Below are positions 55,101 to 64,000 of a stretch of 64,000 nucleotides of DNA, piece after piece (the first letter of the stretch is position 1; every line of letters starts with the position of its first letter). The notes under the pieces are model-generated. The model did not search any database, was not told the DNA's origin, and saw nothing but the letters and a program-made list of their open reading frames with translations. The stretch lies in assembly GCA_034509425.1 (NCBI GenBank), contig JAVTVJ010000988.1:186001-250000 (forward strand), written 5' to 3'. This DNA is from Eopsaltria australis. Lineage: Eukaryota > Chordata > Aves > Passeriformes > Petroicidae. The position numbers and the translations under genes were made by a program.

Positions 55101-57640
55101 GTGCACTGGGAGCTATCAGTTTTTGAGACACACCAGTGTCATAATAAATACTTGTGATGGAAACAGGTTGTTGGACATTCTTTTGTTGAGGAATTATTTG
55201 GTTTAATCATGTTAGTGACTTCTACCACCTTTTCCCTGAGTTATAATTTGTGCTGCACTCCATCCCCTCATTCCTTTCTTCTTGGTATAGCTGGCACATC
55301 CTTTGTGCCTTCTGCTGCCACAGTGAGAAGGAACCAGGTGCCAATACTAATGGTTACGTCAGGGTGATCTGTGAGTGCTGGTGACCTTCTCGTAGAAAGG
55401 AAAGAATGAGGACCCATTAAGGCAACTAAGTCAACTGTTTAGATGACAGAACACTCTGTGCAAATCATTTTTCCATATGTCTAAATACAACAGAAAAATC
55501 TACCCTGGCATACCTTGCTCCTCACTTATCACTATTATGATACTGTCCCAATGAGGTTTGTCACTGGCACAGCACTGTAACGTGTATTTCAGAGGATTTT
55601 AGTGCATGAGAAAACATTTCCTGCACGAGACAGAAAAAATAAATTACATGTCCCAAGTGGCATATGATTTTTATTGTTGCAGGTAGAGAGAAGATTGATG
55701 TCTTGTGTCTTCTTGTCACAAAGAACCATTTGTGAAAGATACTGGAATGCTGACGTACAATGCTTGAGTTCTTCTACTGTTTTAGCATGCTTGGTGTTAT
55801 TGTTTGACTGGCTGTGTATTTCTGAAGATGACAGACCATTGTCTCCTCTTCAGTTTGCTGGGTTTTTTCACCCCTTTTACATAAGGATTGCTTAAGGCAA
55901 GTGCTATCTAAATGCTTTGAATGTATGCAATCATCAGAGGCATGTTTTGCAACTCTTTGTCAGAACCCAATAAATATACAGCAATTAAAAGGAAGATTAT
56001 GACAATGTAGTAGGTGAGCAAACAAGTTTCTAAAAAGGACACTTCCTCCCTTAAATATTTACCAGCATAAATATTTACCAGCATAATTCACAGCAGTTCA
56101 TAAACTGCTGTGAAACTCAGTTGTGCATTAGATACTATAAAAGCAGATTTTCTTCAGGGTTTGGAGACCCAGAAACAATGTGAGAAAATTGGTACACTGC
56201 TGATAAGGTTGGATGTTAGAGTTTTACTGAGGTCCCATATTTCACTTTGAACACAAAGCACTCCGTATATGTCAACAAAACAAATACAAACTTCAGGATG
56301 TTTAAACAACCCAAATTCCTTTAGTGGCAAGCTGGGCTGGCAGTGAGTGGTACCCTATGAGGAAGCAGAAAGGGACATAAAGCTCACCCTGTTAGGTCCC
56401 GTACAGGTCAGATCTCAAATGATTTCAAGTGACAAGTTTATTGTCCATGGTATGCACCAGGGAAACATGAAAAGCAGATATTTCTTAATTTATAAACATC
56501 TAGTAAAGCAATGTTCCCAAGAATGGTAGAGACATAGCAAAATATAGAATCCTCCAGCTTTGATCTGAAAACTAAATTCTGCTACAGCTGTTAAAATGTT
56601 AATATTGAGTGGTCTTAGGGCTCTCGGAGTTAGATTTGCTTCTGCTTCCCACTTTTCATGTGGAGTCACTGATGGGAAATTGCCCAGGAGGTCCAGTGGT
56701 AGCTCAATGGCAGATCTGGGATGTTTTAAGTACTTTGAGAATATTTCATTCACATTCACTCAGTGCTTATATAAAAAGTTGAATTCCAGTCTACAGGAAC
56801 ATCTGAGTAATGTGCCATGCACCAGAATAGCAGTGACTTCCTAATAATTTCTTAGTTGCCTTAGTAGTGTGTATGTTATTAGGAAGCTGACTCCTACATG
56901 TTTCAAGGATTTTAAGCCTTACTAGGAAGACAGTAAGAAATTATATATTATTTGCCATGCATAAGGCTCTTACAACACAAAGACAACAGAATATCAGTCA
57001 CTCCAGAAAATGGGTGGGATATTTAAGATACATATTTATAAAGGACCATTTTTTACAGGTTGTATGTAGGAGGTTTGGATGTCATCCAGGATGACTCAAG
57101 TTTGTAAGGCTTTTCTGAGTCTGTGACAACTGAAGTGACATAAATATGAATTATAATCACAACAAGCCAATGCTGCTTTTCAAAATCTCTATTGTGCCTT
57201 ACAACACTTGCTTTACCTTAAGCACCACGAGTGTCCTTAAGATACCGTTTCTTTTTCTGCCAAGCAGCTTCCTGGCATGACAGTCTTCAGTCAGAAAGCT
57301 TGTTTGCACATTGACAACAGCATTGTAAGTAATTAAATCAGCACTATTTATTGTCCCAGAATCCGGGCACTCCAGTTGGTTGAGCTTTCTGAAGGTGGAA
57401 ATGTTGCTTTCAGCTCATGAGGGCCATTAAAAAGAAAGCCCAAACAACAAAACAGATAACTTCTCAGTAAATGCTTCTCCATCCAAATGATCAGAATGAG
57501 ACGAGAAAAGCCATCTGAGAAGTTCTCCAACCCACATCCAGAATTTAAGGTGCTCCAGAGGAAAAAAGAGAGTAAGGAGTGATTGTAGCAGATGCTCTGC
57601 CTGGAGTGGGGGTAAAACAACTCCGACAATACCCCATCAG
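40187..57640. other. Intergenic flank, no gene seen
   Basis: About 17 kb of AT-rich DNA with no recognised exon, RNA gene or pseudogene. Small items: an inverted repeat at 43140-43164 (9-bp arms), tandem 13-mers near 45052-45078, a tandem 16-mer and hairpin at 56053-56114, and a stretch at 46520-46870 with intact CpGs that may be a conserved regulatory element. CTXN3, the gene upstream of SLC12A2 in mammals, is not seen. Confidence 0.6.
56053..56114. repeat. Tandem 16-mer followed by a 12-bp-stem hairpin
   Basis: AAATATTTACCAGCAT occurs twice head to tail (56053-56068, 56069-56084). Two bases later comes a perfect inverted repeat: TTCACAGCAGTT (56087-56098), loop CATA, AACTGCTGTGAA (56103-56114). 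Confidence 0.9.
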
Positions 57641-58080
57641 TGGTGAATAAGGGGCTGTCTTGGTGTTTTTAGTGTTGAATAATGCTGAGACCAGCCCGAC
57701 TCATCACTGGCAAAAGTCAAACATCCTGAGAGTGAGGTGACGATGTGGCAGGCGTGGTGAAGTACTTGATAAAGGAACCAACAAGTGATCCTGCTGATAA
57801 CTTATCTGAGGCTGCTGAGCTGATACAGCTAGCCTGGGGAAATCTGACTGACATTACCTGATAGTATAAAAGCCCAGTTCCACTTTTTAAAGGGAGGATA
57901 TTTTCACACACCCCTTCTTGGAGTGTGTGATTCCTCCCTGGAGAGGGAACTCCCCTCAAGGTTGTCTCTTGAGGCTGAGAGAGAGATTTACCTCCATCTT
58001 GGTGTGGATGAGCAACACCAACATCTGCTTAAAAACTGATTTTTCTAGCTTTGATACAATTGCTTTGATATTGCTTCAAA
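57641..58080 (+). mobile_element. Possible LTR-like fragment, plus strand
   Basis: A TATA box (AGTATAAAAGCCC, TATAAAAG at 57865-57872) is followed by GGGAACTCCCCTCAAGG and TTGAGGCTGAGAGAGAGATT, which resemble the R/U5 of bird retroviral LTRs. No poly(A) signal was placed and no target duplication was found. It may be another repeat type. Confidence 0.35.
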
Positions 58081-58179
58081 AACAGTGCACTATGCCATAC
58101 AATAGTTATAGCTACCTATAAGAAAGTAAGTCTCTGATGAGAAAGAATTCTGATAAAGATGTTGTAGTCCAATCATTAT

Positions 58180-58994
58180 CATAATATTACCAAAAACTGG
58201 TAAAAGTAAAAACTCTTTAGCACCAATGTAGAATTAAGAAGCAGGCATTCTTTATTGAGCAGGATGCATGAAATCTCCTCGGAAATATGGAGCCTGCTGA
58301 GTACAGAAATAAGCTCCTGTTTATACACTATATTTTATACACATATTCATAGGTTTTCCCAGGAAAAACATACAAACGTTAATAATTTCCCTGAAATGTT
58401 CCCTCCCCTCTGCTCATGCATTCTTCTGTCCTGGGGGGTCTCTCCTGGTGGTTGGTGACCCCAAAGTCATGTCTGACCTCCTGGTGAACTAGTAAAATTT
58501 GGCACAACTGGGTGGGTTGCTTTCCATTTCTTCTTCCTACAGAATGAACATTATGTGGTTCCACAGGCCAGTGGTTTTTGAAGAATAAGCATTGTATTTA
58601 CCCACCAGGTGCAAACAATTCTTCATCTGGCAACCATAACAAATAACTTACTGTTATATAAATATGTCTGGTTGGCTGTCCTTAATCCAAAGGCTCAGTT
58701 TCACCCATACAATCATTTAAACAGAAACTGTTGGCTGAGTCTGGGGTTGGGATTGGATCCAGTCTCACTCTGAGAAGGAGTTTAGAAATTCAGGGGATCC
58801 CTTCCACCCCTGGTGATTCAATGGGACATTCTCCCTCAAAAACTGTCTGCCAAAAACTCCCAGTCTGCCCTGGGCACTAATGTTGTTTATGGCTTTCAAC
58901 CCTGACCCATAGGATGTTCTGGTAACAGAAATGTCCATCCACGGTATTGATATTCCCTGGATCCATGACTTGGTGTTAGGAGATAAAATTTCCA
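58180..58994 (-). mobile_element. Probable retroviral LTR remnant, minus strand
   Basis: On minus, a TATA box (GTGTATAAAATATAG, about 58328-58342) is followed about 80 bp later by an AATAAA signal (58251-58256), then CTGCTTCTTAATTCTACATT and a T-rich U5-like end near 58185. This order of TATA, poly(A) signal and U5 is that of an LTR. A 76-codon open frame at 58765-58995 has no clear retroviral motif. Outer boundaries are uncertain; no clean target duplication could be set. Confidence 0.55.
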
Positions 58995-61900
58995 TAAAAT
59001 GTTTTTAGCCTTCTAGACTCTGGTGTGCTGACATCACAGAGGAGCAATTTATTTATCATCACCCTACAGATAATTGCCCCACCTGAACTTGGAAAAATTA
59101 AATGCCTTAATCTCATTTTATTAAACAGTGAGTCTGGTAGGATTAAAAAATCTGGAATTCAATTCCTGAAATTACAATGCAAGAATTTTTGAAAATTTGA
59201 GTTAAATACTGAATTTCCATCCAGTCTTTTAAGGAATTTTGGAAATCCCTGCCAGAAGGGTTTAGATTGAAAATTGAGTTCCTTCATAGTTGTCATATGT
59301 CTCACAGATTAAAAGGACTTTGGAAATGGTCCATCTCAGGGTGTACCTGTGAAACTGCAAAACTGTTTTGTGAAGCAAATGCAGAAACAAGTGGATCTCT
59401 TCTGTGCTGATGCAGAAATAACTATGTTCCAGGCCAGATCTATAATAAATGTTCATGTGGAATTGAGATATATTGTAAAACACAAAATTCAACCTCACCC
59501 TTCCTCCCTCTGCTTTGTTTCAGGCAGGGACATTTCTGGTGTACTCCTTGGCCTGATAGGAAACTGCAGTTTGTTTTTAGAGCTTTTGCCTTGAAATCTT
59601 TCTATCCTTCCCCAGCTCCCTTTCCTTCTTTTCGTTGCTGTGTCTGCAGGGAAATCAGAAGTTCAAAAGGCTGGTGGCTGACTATCTGAAACAGGTGGTG
59701 TTCATGACAAAGGCCTGGCACTTTAGTTTTCTCTCTGGTGTCCAAATATCAGCAGTCAGCACCATGCTTGGAGTCAGACCTGAAACTGCTGTCAATATTT
59801 GAGGTTAAAAAAAAAATCCTGTGATGGTCTTCTGCATGTAAGGACTTCAAAGGAATGTAAAAGAAACACAAGACTGTTCAGCATGTGTGAAACATGAGTT
59901 TAAGACATCTGACGGGCTTTTCTGTAAATTCATTAAGATGTTAATGGAGCAGTGCTATTTATCTTTTCAACACTCTGGCATATTATGGACATCAGGATTC
60001 CAGCTCCTCCTTTGTTAGAGAAAAAAGATTTTTAACCATGTGTCTACTCAAAATACCAAATAATACCAAGTAAAAGAACTCTTTTCTGACCCTGGGAGTG
60101 GAAATCTGTGTGGAATGTCATAGAAATGGAAGTTTTTTGGAGAGGAAATTTTAAAAACTTTAAAAAAGTTTGCTTTTCTAAAAAGCCACAAAAACAGTTA
60201 AAAAACAGGTATGCTGTGGATTGTCTCAGGGAAGAGTATGCCCACATTTTTAAGGAAGTGCTAGTGCTGGGGACAGGCCATGTGTTGTACCCAGTATGGG
60301 GTGGAAGAAGATCTGGTAAGAAAATCTCTACTTTGACCAAGGGAGGACATTCTGGAGAACAGTTCAGGAGCCTGGAGACTCCTGCAAGGTTGTTAGGAGC
60401 CGTTTCCACAATAAACTAAATAACATTTATGTCTCCAATCTCATAACAAATGGAACAGCAGTAGGTTCTACATGTGTACAGTGAGTCAGGCATATTTCCT
60501 GAATGGTAGCTTTTGACCAATTTCAGCTTTGTTTCAGAAGTTTTGGGTTTTTTTCTCCTTACAGGACAAAAATTTAGAAGAAAACCACTGAAAGCAGGAA
60601 CATAATATGAGACAAATAGGTTTTAGTTATAGAAAACTTAGGGAAAAAAAGCAAAGCAAGGAACTCATTAAAAAAAAAAAAAAAAGTGGGTAGTGTTACC
60701 CAACAAGTTCTTTATAAAGTAATCTAAGCAGTAGTGGGGGAAGATGTTGGAAAATTCTTTTAACTTTAGCACAATAGTGTTTAGTGCGTATATCAGTGGT
60801 TCATGTGTGATAAAATGTACTGGCAGACTTCTTAGTTTTGAGAACAAGGATGGTGTGTCAGAGCAAAGAATGACAACAGAAGTACATCTCAACCTGACCA
60901 CCTACTCAAAATATTCTCAAGGAGAAAAGATTCATTAGAAGATCCGGAACCATAAAAGGGAAATTTGAAGAATGGGATGTTTGCAAATCAAAGACCCTCA
61001 AAAGACCCCTACTTATATCCAAATAAGTCCACAGAAATAATTTGCATATATGCATATAATCAGGAAATATAATGAATATCCAGCTCAGTGTGGCAGAGTA
61101 GGTCACTGCCAAGCTATAAAAATATGAAAATTGAAGGAAAAGAATACAAGTAATCTATTTCTTTTACCAAACTGCCCTCACTTTGAAAAGGATTCAAGCG
61201 GAAACAGGAAAAACAAGTTCTAAATACTATGTTGTCTTCAGTGGGAGGAAGAGAGTAGTGGGATGAGAAAGGTGAAAGAAAAGAGAGAAGGAAAATGTAT
61301 CTGGCAACTCATTTCTGGTCAAATTTCAAAAACCTCCCTTTTGTCAGTGAAAAAAAACTTTGTCAAACAATCCAATTCTTCTAAAACTACCAAAACCGCA
61401 CCTCTCACTCAGCCGTGTGCACTCCATTGTGCTCTCTGTAATGGAACACACAGTGATGATATTTAGAAAGTTAATACATCCCAGCAATGAAGCCATTGAT
61501 CCTCATCCAAGAATTTAATCAACAGGACACGTTTTTCTTCAGCTGCGATGTCTCATGAATTAATTACTGCAATTCAAGGTTCTTGTGTGTTGAAAAATGT
61601 GCTTGGTTATTTACAGGCTAAAGCAAAACACTTTCAGCTGGGAGAGGTGATTTGTCCTGCTAATCTGGGGCATGGTTAACCCAAGGTTTAGTCACTGAAA
61701 ATAAATATCATTCTAGTAACTTCCTGAGCAGGAGGTCAGGAAGAATATCTCATTTTCTTTTGTCAGTCTAGTATCCTAATTCCAGAAGCACAATGCCTTG
61801 CAGTCTTGAGGGAAAATGCAAGCATAATAAAAGATTAAGCTACTACTTCTGTGATTCATACATTCCCTTATTTTGCTATCCTAATTTTGTGGAAAATTTA

Positions 61901-62166
61901 TGTTGCTGGACTCACTTTCTCCTTAAAAGGCAGGAGGCCAAGATGAACCTGAGGGTTTTTTACGTCTTCTGATTCGTATAGTTTTTGCCAACTGCACAGG
62001 TCTGTGTGGTTTACCTTTCATGAGACATGAAATTGTCATGCTCCAGTCAATCTACTGCCGTAACCTGAGAGTTCACTGATAATGGATGTTAATGGATGTT
62101 ACAAGAGCTCATACAGTATTACTCTTAGTAGGACAAGATTTTGAACCTGCCCTCAATGTTCCCAGG

Positions 62167-62167
<1 letters not shown>
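58995..62167. other. Intergenic flank, no gene seen
   Basis: AT-rich, with an A run at about 60669-60685. The stretch at 61480-61740 contains TTAATTA, CAGCTG and GGTTAACC-type motifs and might be a conserved regulatory element. No exon recognised. Confidence 0.6.

Positions 62168-62226
<59 letters not shown>
62168..62226. repeat. T59 homopolymer
   Basis: Fifty-nine uninterrupted T, by far the longest homopolymer in the window. It could be the A-tail of a retroposed copy on the minus strand or an expanded microsatellite; no parent gene was recognised beside it. Confidence 0.95.
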
Positions 62227-62227
<1 letters not shown>

Positions 62228-64000
62228 TTATAAGCATGGATATGGATCTTTAAATTTGTTGTCTGTAAAGCAGGTTAGTTTATTTGACAGTTCTGTGCAG
62301 GTTGTTATACTGGGAAAATCTGCTTAGACATGGTTATTATAGATGGACAAGATATATAACAACATATAAATGGCAATAAATAACAAGAAAGCTAGTAAAA
62401 AATCTATAATAGCATTAAGATCATCAATAAGTGGCTCTATGACAACTAGATATCACCTTTTTCTGTGACTTTCCATTTTCTGTTCATGGTTTTCCTGTTG
62501 TCTCAGATTAGACCAGAGGTCAGACTGGTTTTTACTGTGTTTGCAGTAACAGAATAAGAACTCAGTCCTTCTTGAAGGAAGTTGTAGTATTGGAAAAAAA
62601 CCCACTGGTATAAGCCAAGATGGTTCAAAAAACTTTATTCATATAATTAAAACTACCATGTGGCTGTCCTCCCTCCTTACCACCATATTTAAGTTGTACA
62701 CAGGTTTTGGGGTGATCAGCAGTCATAGACAACTTTCTGGCCTTTAAATCAAACTGGTAAAACAGAACATGCCCTAGATTCAAAGGTGAAAAAGAAATCT
62801 GACATTCATAGGAATTTGGACTTGAAATATCATTATAAATGAAAATTACTCAATTTCAGAGGACCTTTAGAGAAATTATTCTAATCTTCGTAGACTTTCT
62901 TAGCTAGAAAGGCAAAAATATTGGAACACCAGGACCTTAGAATCAGATATTTGAACTGAATTTGGCTGACAAATTTCACCTTGTGAGAACTTAGAGGGTA
63001 AAACAAATTCTGTTCTGTGTGAAAGAGAAATTTCAACAGCATCTGACCTTTATAAAGAAAACTGTGCCTATTTTGCTCAGTCCTGTATCCTGAAAGGTCA
63101 CATGGCAATAAGAGCACCTTATTATGACTAAACTGTTGAATGTATTTGTGATAAGCTGATTCTTTTCTCTCTTATCCTTTTCATTAATTAATTAATGAGA
63201 CCTATTGTTGTTTCAGCCTACATGGCTGAAAGAGCAATGTAATCCATGACATTAATTTAAGGAGGAGAACTTATGAAATACTTGCCTTAAACAGATATTT
63301 CAGAGACTAGGACTTTGGCTCCACACGCTTGCATTTGCATCCAGATGTAGATACAAATTTATCTTATATAATTTTCAGGATTTTGAAATAAAATTAAATA
63401 GACAAAATGAAATAGGCATTTTAAAAACTTGCAAAAGCAAATAGACAGAGAACCTTGGAGAGTGTGAAATCATATTAAAAAATCATATTGAAATCATATT
63501 AGAAGTCCTAAAATTATGAGACTACTCGAAAAAAATCTAGTAGGAAATTAAACTTTCTGTGTGTACGATGCAATGTCAATGATGGACAGTAAATAATGCA
63601 AATTATTGCTTAGCATTATTGGCTGAGTATTCATTTTGTGATAATCACCCATTCTGGGAACTGCAAAAGAAGGGATTGAGCTGTTCTCCATAAAAATACC
63701 CTAAATATTTCTTTTCCATTAATAACATTTACAAAGGAACACAGACTACCTAAAACATAGGTTACATACCTATAACATACTTCTCTGCAGTTTTGGGAAG
63801 AAGTTACCTAAGCTGAACTAAGCTAAGAAGCAACCTAACCTGGAATAACCTAAGAAGAGCACGGAGAATCAATTAGGTAACTTTCTGCTTGTTTTGCCCA
63901 ATCATAACCTGGGACCATCACACAATAGATGTGTCTGTCACAGTCAAAGTTGGAGGTATTTTTATGCAGGAGCAGTCCTGAATTTAAACATGCATTTTGG
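62227..64000. other. Intergenic flank, no gene seen
   Basis: AT-rich; contains an 18-bp palindrome TCATTAATTAATTAATGA (63181-63198) and three close copies of AAATCATATT (63467-63500). No gene recognised. Confidence 0.6.

Noticed and set aside
33831..57640. Cortexin-3 (CTXN3) or another coding gene upstream
   Set aside because: None of the open frames carries the conserved cortexin membrane segment or any other family pattern.
58765..58995. 76-codon minus-strand open frame in the LTR-like region as a retroviral gene
   Set aside because: No retroviral motif could be recognised, and the position fits LTR or repeat sequence rather than a gene.

Overview
This is a vertebrate nuclear genome window. 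It is AT-rich, has spliced GT-AG exons and one CpG island, and carries several 3' fragments of CR1 LINEs plus LTR-retrovirus remnants of bird type. I infer a bird, probably a songbird or other neoavian. It is not bacterial, so there are no operons, ribosome binding sites, CRISPR arrays or insertion sequences.

The only protein-coding gene I can support is the 5' part of SLC12A2 (NKCC1, the basolateral Na-K-2Cl cotransporter), on the minus strand. Ten coding exons were read out by hand between 32309 (ATG) and 3804. All have GT-AG borders, and the phases join into one frame of 1,521 nt / 507 codons. They cover the cytoplasmic regulatory N-terminus (two RFXV kinase-docking motifs and the regulatory threonine cluster), transmembrane segments TM1 to TM7, and the glycosylated extracellular loop before TM8. 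TM8 to TM12 and the C-terminal domain lie beyond position 1, outside the window.

Layout: 1-3803 is intron 10 (partial). 3804-16114 holds exons 10 to 2. 16115-31808 is the 15.7-kb intron 1, with a well-preserved solo LTR at 24480-25045 flanked by a 5-bp direct repeat. 31190-32950 is the CpG-island promoter with exon 1, GC boxes and a perfect TCTCGCGAGA palindrome. 32800-33830 is a degenerate C-rich minisatellite just upstream of the promoter, split by an antisense CR1 insertion. 33830-64000 is about 30 kb of upstream flank with no recognisable gene. It holds a CR1 tail, a cluster of LTR-like sequence around 57.7-59.0 kb, a 59-bp T run and some small hairpins.

The most notable findings are a 46-bp perfect spacer-less palindrome in intron 6, the solo LTR with a CRE next to its decayed TATA position, the minisatellite cut by CR1, a short NKCC1 N-terminus that keeps both SPAK/OSR1 docking motifs, and an apparent extra N-glycosylation sequon in the extracellular loop between TM3 and TM4. 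I found no new multi-gene system; most of the window is ordinary intron and intergenic DNA.
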